Shown one piece after another: positions 46,173 to 56,222 of a stretch of 64,000 nucleotides of DNA. Positions within the stretch are counted from its first letter, which is position 1, and each line of letters begins with the position of its first letter. A program made the position numbers and the translations under genes. The stretch comes from Xylona heveae TC161 (lineage: Eukaryota > Ascomycota > Xylonomycetes > Xylonales > Xylonaceae). A model generated the notes under the pieces. It worked only from the letters and a program-made list of their open reading frames with translations, made no database searches and had not been told where the DNA came from. The stretch is from the NCBI RefSeq assembly GCF_001619985.1, contig NW_017264196.1, forward strand, positions 744,001 through 808,000. The letters are read 5' to 3'.

Positions 46173-47779
46173 TCATTTCGGCTTTCTCCAAAAGTATTGC
46201 TGTGGTATTTTGTGAGCAATTGGTCCCAAGCATGCAACTTGCGTTGAGTAGAAGAGTATAGATTACTCACCTTATGTTGCTTCCGGCAATTTCGCAAGAG
46301 TGGCTTCCTCAAACTGTTCACTACAGCCTCTCTTCGTTTTTCGTCCGCGTCAAGCTCTGGAATGTAATAATATTCGCTTTCTAGCGGTTTACCAGCCGCG
46401 TCTTTGCCTTCCCGCGTAACTTCTCCAATGCAACTTGTACCTTCAAGGATTTTCCTCAGGCAATCTTTCGATAAAGTTCCAGTAGCACCAGAACTGTCAC
46501 CCTTGAGCGTGGACGGTAAATTGCGCACTATAGCGGACAAGGGAGTAGAGGCCAGGCGAGAAAAGGCGAGTTGATTGATGGCGTGATTGGAGATAGCGTC
46601 TGTGTCTTCCTTTTCATATTTCTTGCCTTCTTGGGTTTCAGATTCCTTCAGAGGTGAAGCAGCACGATTGGATTCAGTGGCCGAACGCCGAGGCGAGTCT
46701 CCAGTTGTAAATGATGCCATACGTGGGAGGAGGTTATCTCCAAACGGACCGAATGAGTGAACGATTGGATCATTCTCCTCATCTCTGTCAGAGAAGTCGT
46801 GCAGATCGTTAAAGCTGCTCGATCGACTTTCCGCTCCGATGCTCTGGAAAGAATCCACAATCTCGCCGCTTGGCCTATGCTGGTCGTCATTTGACTGTGC
46901 CTTGTCATTGCCCTCGTCAGATGAATGCACATCTTCATACACTTCGACAGTATTATGTACGGGTGGATCTGAAGGTATAAACGTAGACGAGGATGGAAAT
47001 TGGGCACGACTTGCTGGCGTTGGGGAGATTGGAGAGCGTAAACGCTGGTTGCTCCGCACGAGACTGGATCCGTCATAGCCAGGAATAGCAGTTAGTGGTC
47101 TTTGAAAGAAACTTTCATCCTCCCAAGTAGAGTCAGAATCCAGCGAGCCTTTTCTTTCCGTTCGAGGCCAGGCTATCAAGACGCGGGCATCCTGAACGTC
47201 TAGCATGATCTCCGCACCATGAGTTGAAGAAGTGAACGTATCACCTTTCGACAGATCCCAAGTCCGACCCTGACAATGGACTTTCACTCCATTCCAACCC
47301 ACACATTGAATTACAACCTTGTTCTGCTCCTGGGGAGATCTTGCTGCAACATAAGTTGCACGGACGTGGACGCGTGATATCAGTCGATTGGCCGAAAGTT
47401 GGAATGTTGAAGAATTGCTGGACCTTCCCAGTAGAATTGTTTCCTCAGTTTCCGGTAAAGGAATAGTTGTAACGGCTCGTAAAGGAGACCTCTCAGAGAA
47501 GCTCGAGGTCGTCCGCTGTATATCCGGGTGCTTCGGTAACGCAGGTGGAGAGGATGGAATATTGCCTAGAGACGAACTAGGAAGAGGAGTTGGATATTTG
47601 CTAAGTCCTGCATCTTGCTTTGAACCCGAGACGCGAGAAACGCGTTTCGCTGGGCGAACACACGGAGGAGACGAAGACAGCAGCTCGAATGCAGGCAAAA
47701 GAGACGGAGTCGACGCAGGTCGTTTGACACCGAGGATTGAAGTAGACTTCTTTTTTCCTTCATTCGAGAGACTCTCCAT
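46173..47779 (-). CDS. FHA-domain protein, Tos4/Plm2-like (exons 46271..47779, 46173..46199)
   Basis: 511 residues. A forkhead-associated phosphothreonine-binding domain lies at about residues 108-210: ETILLGRSS, then SANRLISRVHVRATY and GWNGVKVHC contain the Gly-Arg, Ser-x-x-His and Asn-Gly positions of the fold. It is flanked by long Ser/Pro/Asp-rich disordered segments. The C-terminal block (LRKILEGTSCIGEVTREGKD; YYYIPELD; RRKPLL-like and CRKQHK) is typical of fungal Tos4-like proteins, which act in G1/S and checkpoint transcription. Unspliced, the frame runs on to 46094, but a GTGAGT donor at 46270 and a CCACAG acceptor produce the ending QHKQYFWRKPK and stop. I take the spliced form as real because it gives a compact charged terminus typical of the family. 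Start: ATG 47779. Confidence 0.8.
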
Positions 47780-49377
47780 GACGTGACACGCAGGATCTTC
47801 TGGCTTGAAATTGAGTCCTCCTTCGTGTTAGTTCATGGGAGCCGTGGTCCCTCTACCATTGATAATGGTAAACAATGATACAAGAAGAACAAAAGACAAA
47901 GCACGACTAGATAAGCAAACGTCAAGTGCAAGTAAATGAGTGACGAGGGTAATTTACAGAGGAATTTGCAGAAGAGGGTGAATTGGAAAGGAGTGGTCGG
48001 ACAGCCGGCAAAAAGAAGGTCATCGATGGGGTCGTCACGTCCAATGCGCGGGTACATGCCTTGTAGGCCAGGTACAAAAGTTTAGACGCGTGCCTACGTG
48101 CCCAGAGCGCGCGGTCTACAAGTTTTGCGCTAAGAGGTTGACTCGCCAAGCTCCGCCCTCTGCCTCGTGGAACGTCATCCTGAAAGCGCACCGAGACACC
48201 TACGAGATCACCTCCAGATCTCCTGGGTCCCATTAATTGCTGTCTTTCCAAACAATGACAGCATTTGCTTATTCTATTACACAACATTTGCAAACACGGC
48301 TGCAAAATGGACTAAATCCTCTCAAGGATATCGTGCTTGCAAACAGCAATAATTAGATACCTCTGGGGACCTAAGCGAAGATTTTCGGGTAAAGAATCTA
48401 CCTATAACCCCCGAACTATTATACTTAGTTCCTTCAACTGATAGTTAAGTATAGGCTTTTGGTTATGGCTCCCTCCTTCCAAAATCATACCTGCTCTGAT
48501 CCCAACCCTCCGTGTGGCAATCTAAACCTACGTGCAATGATTGGACACGCTCAAATTATTAAATTTTGGAGTAAAAAGTTTAAGCTGTGAGAAGGAGCAT
48601 TTTCAAATCTGCCGGATATGTTAGCACGATTTTATTTGTAGTGGGTAGGAGGTTTATTGCTTCCGGTATTGTGCTACATTGTCATCTACAGAGGGTGCTT
48701 CCCAGACGTCAAATCGTTTCCATGTTCTTATGATTTCAATTTCCATCTCCTCATATGATAACGTTTTTGTTGCACATGATAGCCCCTCCTTTCTTGCCCA
48801 GCGTCCCATTCAGGTAGGCCGGTCCCACTGACGCGCTAACCAGGTGCGCGAGTACGCGCCAGATAATGTGCCTTTGCCCAAATTCATGAAATTGTGTGCA
48901 GATTGGATGCCTTTATATGACTTCATTTCTTCTTTATTTTTGAAAAGATCCCTGCTACGGAAAATCGCAAAGGAATTTTTCAAGGCCATTGTCAAAAGTT
49001 GCATCTGGATAAAAGGACAAAATAAGGATTGGGTAAGCGCACATGGTGTTTGGCGAGTTATGCATAACTAAGGTAGCTAGTCGCGCATCTCGAAGCACAA
49101 TTATACCATTTTGGTTTTTGCCGAACGCCGTCTATTGCGGACATGGTAAGTTTGGCCAGGAGTATAATTTTTTAACCGAAAGACCTTGTAGGAAAAGTTG
49201 CAAAGGGTCCGAGGCCACCCCGGACGATCGGCCAAAAATTGTGTTCCCTCGCCCTTGTCGGACTTTCTCGCCTCGCCCACATGAAGTCTTGGCATCCAAA
49301 ATATTTCGACCATCGCTTTGTTTCGGGGACGGAATAATTTGTTCTGCATCAGTTGCATAGCAAACACCAAAAAAATC
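47780..49377. other. Divergent promoter region of the FHA and Cic1-like genes
   Basis: About 1.6 kb. An ACGCGT hexamer (MBF-type MCB box) lies at 48086-48091, 307 bp upstream of the FHA gene ATG. No gene is seen; a 127-codon minus-strand frame at 47922..48305 was rejected. Confidence 0.5.
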
Positions 49378-50778
49378 ATGGCACCCACCTCGACCTCTTT
49401 GACCTCAAAGGTCGCATCTGGTTCGCCATACCAGCTGGATCGCAGCCAAGTAAGATTTCAATTTTCCCTGATTGCGCTTTTCCTTCTCTGGTCTTCTTCG
49501 TTCTGACATGGCTTTTGGAATAGACCAAAAAGGCTTCGAGTGCTCTACTCAAGCACATCAAATCGGAAGAGAAGCGCACTGAATCGGAATCTACAAAAAA
49601 GAATCTTCTCGCCAATGACGACGATAGTTCAGATGAGGTTGATGACAGCGAGGATACTCCGATATGGCTTGTCTTGACCACGAAAAAGCACATTGTTGAC
49701 AAGAAGAGGCTAAAGCCGGGAAAAATGTAGGCTGCTTCTGCTATACAAGAATACGAGACCTTGCAAGCTAATATATGAATCGTCGTACAGTTCAATGCCG
49801 CATTCCCTCAATACTTCACCAAATTCGACAATTTGCTTAATCACTGCCGATCCCCAACGGTCGTTCAAGGACGTTGTCGCACATGATTCCTTCCCGAAGC
49901 CGCTTGCTTCTCGCATTGGCCGCGTCATTGGAATTTCAAAACTGAAAGCGAAATACAAGAGTTATGAGAGTCGGCGCCAACTGCTGAGCGAGTACGATAT
50001 CTTCCTTGCCGATGACCGGATCGTCACACTTCTGCCGAACCTTCTCGGAAAGATCTTCTTCAAGGGTGGCTCGAAGCGGCCAGTCCCCGTAAATCTTTCG
50101 GCACCGAAGAAGGCCCAAGACAAGAGTACCCCGAAGAACGGTGACGAAGGCAAATCCATCGCAAGCCCCAAAGCTATGGCAGAAGAAATTGAACGCGCTC
50201 TTTCTGCGGCCCTAGTTCATCTTAGCCCGTCTGTCACCACCTCTGTTCGCGTTGGCAAGGCCAGTTGGGGCCCCGAGAAGGTTGCGGCGAACGTGGAAGC
50301 GGTCGTCAATGGTCTTACCGAGAAATTCGTTACCAAGGGCTGGCGCAACGTCCGGAGTGTGCACATCAAGGGCCCAAATACCATGGCGCTGCCAATCTGG
50401 CTCGCCGACGAATTATGGGTTGACGAAGGCGATGTTCTCGAGGATGCGCCTGCCGAGAATGAAGCACTCGAAGGGAAGGATGAGGTCAAGAAGATCGCCG
50501 ATGCTCCAGCAGAAGCGGCCAGCAGCAAGAGAAAGGCTAGAGAGGGCGAAGAAGAGCAGCGACCTAAGAAGGCGAAGAAAGCAGACAAAGCCGAGGGCGA
50601 TGACCTGGCCAAGGAAATCGCTCTGCGCAAGGAAAAGCTGAAGAAACAGAAGGCCCAAGCCGCTGCCGAGACTGAAGGCGACAGCGTTGTCAGCAAGGTT
50701 TCCAAGGAAGTGCCACTTGCAGATGGCGGAAAGGCCAAGATCAAGGCCAAGAAGACCAAGACCGTCAAGTCTGCTTAA
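49378..50778 (+). CDS. Ribosomal-L1-domain nucleolar protein, Cic1/Utp30 family (join 49378..49449, 49524..49726, 49791..50778)
   Basis: 420 residues. The N-terminus forms one half of an L1-like fold (ALLKHIKSEEKR; TPIWLVLTTKKHIVDKKRLKPGKI). The core contains IPHSL-like SLNTSPNSTICLITADPQR, YESRRQLLSEYDIFLADDRIVTLLPNLLGKIFF, quoted here only as SRRQLLSEYDIFLADD, and a GKASWG/VRSVHIKGPNTMALPIW region. The C-terminus is a Lys/Glu/Ala-rich nucleolar-type tail. Cic1/Nsa3 and Utp30 are assembly factors of pre-60S and pre-90S ribosomes. Introns have good branch points (CTGAC; CTAAT), phases 0 and 2. Start: ATG 49378. It converges with the thioesterase gene, 275 bp apart. Confidence 0.82.
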
Positions 50779-51053
50779 ATGCTACAGCTCTTACAGCATC
50801 TCAAAACGTTTGTATAGGCTTTCGGGGTTCGGAGTCGGTGGATCATGCTTTTGTCATTGTATGTCTCCAGATTGGGAAAACTGGACTAGACTCTGTACGA
50901 GGACATCTTCAAAAGTTCTTTTCTCCATGTGCTCAAATATATAGGATTAATAGCCGCGGATGCTGATATCATTGATCTCCACAATGTGAATCGAGTTCTG
51001 ATTTATGCTAGTAAATAAATTATGCGAGTAATTTGATAGGCGCAAAAAAAAAG

Positions 51054-52043
51054 TCACAATTCCATCTGTACTTGGTCACCTGAATTTTCCGTCTTGTCCT
51101 TCCTTTGAGGACCAAAGTATTTGGAAAAGGCCTCGCCGAGGACCTTATCATCGAGCTCCATATGAGCGCCGTCGACTGTCAAGAATTTCAAGGCACCATT
51201 CTGATCAAGCAATTTCAAGCCAAGCCAATCCTCCTGATAGATGGCTCTGTCTTTTAGAGGCGTGACGTCGCCTGTGGTGGAGTTGACCTCTGCGAACCAA
51301 GACGTTTCCTTAGGAATGACAGTGGTGTCTTCCGTAAACATGTACATGATGAAATTCTCGAGGCTCTGGAGGTTTTTCTTGTACGAATCGCTTTTATTGG
51401 CGCGTTCATTGTTGATATCTGCGAGGTAATTGGAATACTCTAGATAGCTGGGCATGTCTTCTGCGTCCCGGTAGTACTGGGCTGGTACGACACGGGCTTG
51501 AACGTAGTGGCTCCAAGAATTGCTGCGGAGCAGGCCAATAGCGGCTTTGCAAAGCCAGTCGGTGGGACCACAAGTTTGGAAGTCACTGATCCCGTTATGT
51601 TGACTGCCAAAGGTCACCAAGGATCGGACTGGAGGAGCGTTGCAACGCTCGATGTAACCGCGGAGAAACTGGCCGCCTTGTGAGAAGCCGAGCGCGTCAA
51701 TGGCGGGAGCGGTCGACAAGATTGGATGTGATCCAATGTCGGCGCAGACTTTGGTGAGCTGCTCCGTCAAGTTTCCAAAGAAAGTGGCGCGTCGGTCTGA
51801 ACTAGGATCGTCATTGATGCGAATGTTGTACACGAAGGTTCCAGGGTGGATCCGTTCTGCTAATTCACCGACTGAAAGAATACCGTCTGCATTGTATGTG
51901 TCGCCAAGGCCATGCCAGATGACGAGAGGAAGGGGAAGAGAAGCTTCCGACGAAGAGTAATGGGTTTGAGGAACTAAAAGGGAGTAACCTTGGATGATAA
52001 GCGTAAAGGCTGAGAGAAGGAACACAGGTAAATATGAAGCCAT
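51054..52043 (-). CDS. ppt1: Palmitoyl-protein thioesterase
   Basis: A 329-residue single-exon lysosomal/vacuolar-type hydrolase that removes S-linked palmitate from proteins. A hydrophobic N-terminal signal (MASYLPVFLLSAFTLIIQG) comes first, then PLVIWHGLGDTYN, the nucleophile motif GFSQGG (residue about 120), SLVTFGSQHNGISD, the Asp region EDTTVIPKETSWF and the catalytic-His region VDGAHMELDD. These correspond to the Ser/Asp/His triad of mammalian PPT1. The start is the ATG at 52043; a GTG four codons upstream is not needed. Unlike the Schizosaccharomyces protein there is no fused dolichyl-diphosphatase domain. Confidence 0.93.
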   Translation of the reverse strand: MASYLPVFLLSAFTLIIQGYSLLVPQTHYSSSEASLPLPLVIWHGLGDTYNADGILSVGELAERIHPGTFVYNIRINDDPSSDRRATFFGNLTEQLTKVCADIGSHPILSTAPAIDALGFSQGGQFLRGYIERCNAPPVRSLVTFGSQHNGISDFQTCGPTDWLCKAAIGLLRSNSWSHYVQARVVPAQYYRDAEDMPSYLEYSNYLADINNERANKSDSYKKNLQSLENFIMYMFTEDTTVIPKETSWFAEVNSTTGDVTPLKDRAIYQEDWLGLKLLDQNGALKFLTVDGAHMELDDKVLGEAFSKYFGPQRKDKTENSGDQVQMEL

Positions 52044-52281
52044 TTGCAAGCACACGTGGAGGACCCGCGGACTAGAAGTATGATTCGACTTGATTGAGTT
52101 GCACCCTGCAAGATCGCTTCAAAAGAATTCAAGCTCTGACGCTCTGGCAAAGCTTCCTTCCTTTCATTGCCGACCAGCAGGAGCCGTCCCTGATATTGGT
52201 GACTGGAGGCGAACGTTATATTTGGGATGTTTGAAGGTGAGCTGCACTGGAACAGTGACGACGAGTATTGCGCTAGACCGT

Positions 52282-52593
52282 TTACAGGAAGGTGGCCGCG
52301 GTAAAGTCGATATCCTCGACTTGTCGTTCTATCGAATCCGTCCAAGTCTGAGAGTCACCTCGTATGTGCAGCGGGGCATTTCGGGGTCCAAAACTGTTTC
52401 AAACGAATTAAAATGATATGAGTTATGATTTTATCGAAAGAAGGAATTCAATTACTAGATGAAAAGGGGAGAAGAAGTCTTTACCCTTTTTTTGACGTCG
52501 GTGCCGATTACGGATGCCTGCCAATATCGTCAAGCATCCAATCATGATCCCGGCAAGACCGAAAGCGATGTTGATAATGTTATCACTGGTCAT
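52282..52593 (-). CDS. Possible small single-pass membrane protein (exon 52485..52593, second exon from 52393)
   Basis: I do not recognise this. An ATG at 52593 opens MTSDNIINIAFGLAG and IMIGCLTILAGI followed by RNRHRRQKK, which looks like a short N-terminal membrane anchor with a positive cytosolic flank. A GTAAAG donor at 52484 and an AAACAG acceptor at 52394 define a 91-nt intron. After splicing, the phase leads to VLDPEMPRCTYE and a stop at 52329. The neighbouring frame of the same exon is longer and more protein-like (PLHIRGDSQTWTDSIERQ) and ends at 52282, but needs the other phase. So either the gene ends early, the splice is elsewhere, or the gene is decayed. Confidence 0.35.
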
Positions 52594-53557
52594 TTCTCGA
52601 TTAAGTTCATCCGCTGATGCTTGAAAGATGAGAAGTCATGCGAAATTTTGCTTTTGACCTGAAATGGAGAGTTGCGTCTAATTCTCACACTGAGCCTTCA
52701 AGCTGGACTCTTGAGCGAGGTATTGCAGTTTTTATATCGACTCTTGGATGAATCTGAAGTGCAGACATATACTCCGTAACTGACATATTTGGCAGAGTTT
52801 GGGAAAAGGCGTAGGTAGGCAAACTTTAGTGCAGTCTCACCGCCTTCTAAACATCCAGATCTTTGACGATGCAGACTCCAACGGACAAGGAATTCGGTAC
52901 TTGTATCAACTCATACGCGCCAATAAAAAGGAGCACGGTTCCTCTCACCGCAAAAATACGCATGACACTGTAACACAATGCGCTGCAGTTGCTCCCTCAG
53001 TCGTATGGTCTCCACTGATATCGAGGATTTGCATCAGAGGTGAAGCTGTTGATTGTGACTAGTCTGGGAATTATGCAAAACAATCTAGATCTCTCGTTTC
53101 AAACAAGATTGTCGTTGCATATCCTTTCCTTGCGAGATGATGCCGGTTAGGACGAGCCACTGCACCCGCCAATGAAAGACCATGGCTCTATGCACCTGCG
53201 CATCGGGGAAGTTCGGAAGTGCAAGTGAAAGAGAGACATGTTTTTTTAAGAAAAGCTTGAATAAGAATCCCCGAGCTCTTTTTCCTCAAGGGTCGCGGAT
53301 CCTTTTGTCCCCTGCCCAATGCTCAATTGTAAATAATGAGATGCATAGACCAGCCTGAGCTGTGGCGCTTCTTAGCGCGGGTTAACGCTACGTCGGGAAT
53401 CGGCTCCCGAACTGACCGGCAGCGTTAGTTAAGGTCGAAAAGACAACCGGGGAATGCGGGTACCTTTGGCACAGACAGATTTCCGAACATCAGAATTGCG
53501 ACAGGATTTCCGGCCGCTGCTTTTCTAATTTGCTCAAAGCTGTCGGTACGTGGCGCA
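52594..53557. other. Divergent promoter region upstream of ctk2
   Basis: About 960 bp. The notable structure is a nested inverted repeat at 53383-53427 (see findings). No gene is seen; an 87-codon plus-strand frame near 52.8-53.1 kb has no motif. Confidence 0.5.
53383..53427. repeat. Nested inverted repeat (potential cruciform or hairpin)
   Basis: Outer arms TAACGCT (53383-53389) and AGCGTTA (53421-53427); inner perfect 6-bp arms TCGGGA (53393-53398) and TCCCGA (53405-53410) with a 6-nt loop. It lies 130 bp upstream of the ctk2 ATG. Confidence 0.8.
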
Positions 53558-55058
53558 ATGGCACCATCCATGCCGCTTGTGCATAATGATGAGGCTGTGA
53601 TACCTCGACCTGGCCCTCACCCTTCTTTCATCCAGGTTGCCAAGCCGTACATGTTCGAGCAAGAAATCGAAGGATGCATGAGAGCTACCGGAGTGAACGA
53701 AGCCAAGGAAGACACCCTCCGTTTGCAAGGAGTCGCCTGGATCGACAGCGTGCGAAAAACGCTTCAACTGTAGGGGCTTGTTGTCTGGATAATATTTGAC
53801 GATTGCTGAAAACTAGTTCTAGGCCGGTCCGCACCTTTAATACCGCTGTCGTCTACTACCACAAGTTTCGCCTGGTCCATGCCGATAACGAGTACAGCTT
53901 CGTCGTATGCATTTGATCTTCCTTGAATAAATCTCCTTGAATGCTGAAATAGACTTCGCAGGATGCCGCTGCCGCCGCTCTCTTCACAGCATGCAAGATT
54001 GAAGATACCCTCAAGAAATCCAAAGAAATTCTCTGCGGAGCCTACAATATGAAGCTAAGCCCCGCAGAGCGGCTGAGCCCTGATGACCCGGTAGGACCCT
54101 TACAGAGATCACAACAAGTGAGAAGATATATTCTAACTGCTGGTACAGCTCTTTGAGAACCCCTCAAAGCTCATCATCGGCCTGGAGCGACTTATGCTGG
54201 AGGCATCCAGCTTCGACTACCGAAATCGATACCCCCAGAAACTACTTTTGAAGCTGGTAAAACTCTACGGTTTTGACAAGGAGACTGTTGGAAAGATGGC
54301 ATACAATATGTCGCTAGATCTATATCGGACATTTGCACCTCTAAAGCAGTCAACCTCCACTCTCGCCCTCGCCTGCATAGAATTGTCCGCTCGTATCCTT
54401 GATGTGCCACTAGGAAAGCTTGAAGATGCCGAAATATATGGAAACTGGAGCACATCTCGAGAACAAGTGATGGGTAAGATTTTACCTCCATATTTCCCGA
54501 TCCGCGACCGTCGAGATGGCATGCTGATTCTCGACATTATCAACTACAGAAACACTTCTTGATCTACTTGAACTGTACACACATCACCGCGGCTCGACAG
54601 TCGTTGGGCCAGAATATTCCATCGAAACGTTCATCACGATACGTATTACGCTCAACCAGGAATCAGCCTCACACCATTACCCTCGCTTTACGGAATGGAA
54701 TTCTCACAAGCCAGAAACAAATGGCGCCGAGGCTGACGTACGGAACGGCACAAAAGAATCTCGAGATGGCCGCGACACGACGAACAGTCAGCACGGCTCG
54801 CCACCAGCTATGGGACCGGTCTCGGCCCTCGGCACTCGCGGCCGAGTCGGTGAGCGCAGTCGCGATGGCACTGTCCGCTTCATGCTTGATGCTGAACGCG
54901 CGCGCGAGGAACAAGTTCAAGTCGCAGAATACTTTAAAGTGGAAGAGGAGGAATACGAGGTCGAAGTGGAAATAGACCGTGGACGTGGTCGCGAACGAGA
55001 ACGGGAACGAGACCGAGATCGAGACCGAGACAATGGTCGCGAGAGACGAAGGATTTAA
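53558..55058 (+). CDS. ctk2: CTD kinase cyclin subunit Ctk2 (join 53558..53769, 53823..53904, 53962..54090, 54149..54473, 54550..55058)
   Basis: 418 residues. The cyclin-type protein Ctk2/Lsc1 is the regulatory partner of the RNA polymerase II CTD Ser2 kinase Ctk1/Lsk1. A cyclin box begins at RLQGVAWIDSVRKTLQLPVRT, quoted as QGVAWIDSVRKTLQLP, and continues TAVVYYHKFRL, AAALFTACKIEDTLKKSKEI and, in exon four, the second fold (YPQKLLLKLVKLYG; LALACIELSARILDVPL). The C-terminus has an extreme Arg/Asp/Glu/Gly repeat tail (RERERERDRDRDRD), like an SR/RD-rich tail, which could mediate nuclear or RNA interactions. Four short introns, phases 2, 0, 0 and 1, all close. Start: ATG 53558. Confidence 0.88.
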
Positions 55059-56222
55059 TTAACTTCTCTGGTCTGGGACGAGTCGCTTGTTTTGGGAAGA
55101 ATGCCTTTTTTTTCCCTTTCCCTTTTCACCTTTCAGTATACGCTCTGCGCTCCCCACCACGCAGAGCGATACCAGCTGACATAAAATGGCCATTTACATC
55201 TGCCATATACCTAATTACTGGATATGCTTGGATTTGTTTATTTTCCCTTTCATCAGAGTCCATTGGTACTTTCTCAAAGTCTCTAAGATTCTTATGCTGG
55301 TGCATATTTTCAGTTCTATACCTTGTCATTTCCCCCCCCCCCCCCCATTTTCTTTCGATTTCGGATAATTTCGTACCTTTTTCCTTTCTGTCGCCTTTTG
55401 CATCCTCGAGAACTCTGTCCTCTATATATTTCAGATAGTAGTCTTTTCGGTATATGGCGTTCTGCAGGGATGGTCGGGGGTTTTTCTCACCACTAGGCAT
55501 TTTCTCAAAATCTGGATAGTTTACAACTTTGGAGCTAGAAACATTTGAAATCAAAAAGAGAAATAATTCAATACGCCACGTGCTATATGAGCGCATTACT
55601 TCCTTACCAATGGTAATTATTTTATGCTTGTTCTTTGTGGTCTCTTACGCTTGAATTGGATGTCTTTGCCATTATGTGGACCCGCGATTCTAATTTAGTA
55701 TTGCCCCAGGAAAGAAAATCTTTAAGAATTACGGTAGATTAAGCCACTGTGATCGGAGCCAACAAATTTACTCTCGCTATCGCTTGCCGACTTTTGCTCT
55801 GGAGAATAAAAAGAGGTGAGGAAGGGGAGGTTTCCCGTCATCGCAGAAGACAACAGAACAAGAAATGGCTATCCTCGGTAACGCGAACCCAGAAGATCGG
55901 GTAGAGCAAAGGGAAAAAAAAAGAAGGGAAAGCCTAAGATGAAGAAAGAAGATATGTGGGAGAGGGTGGAATTATTTACACAAGGTGTTGAACGTGTATT
56001 AGGGGATCAAGAAAAGAATTAGTTGAAGAAAGGAAATGGCTAGGGATTATTGAAGAAACTAGCTTTATGGAGAAGAATGCGAAGAATGTGAAGATTTGAG
56101 ACTCGAGATTCAAGATTCGAGATTCGAGACTTGAGATTTGGGGATTCCGAGTTTTCCACCTCACAGTGAAAATTTGTTGTGGTTGAAAGAGGCAATGCTT
56201 GACCGTCAACAGAGTGATGCTA
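55059..56222. other. Convergent spacer between ctk2 and the CDP-DAG synthase gene
   Basis: About 1.16 kb. It holds a C15 run at 55332-55346, a purine-rich stretch (55790-55960), and a degenerate tandem of GATTCGAGA-like units at 56094-56150. A 156-codon minus-strand frame (55126..55596) overlaps the ctk2 3' UTR; see findings. Confidence 0.55.
56094..56150 (+). repeat. Degenerate GA(T/C)TCGAGA tandem repeat
   Basis: About six imperfect 8- to 9-bp units (GAGACTCGA, GATTCAA, GATTCGA, GATTCGAGA, CTTGAGA), close to the 3' end of cds1. Confidence 0.75.

Noticed and set aside
47922-48305. 127-codon minus-strand open frame upstream of the FHA gene
   Set aside because: No motif, high Arg/Cys/Ser composition, and it lies in the promoter.
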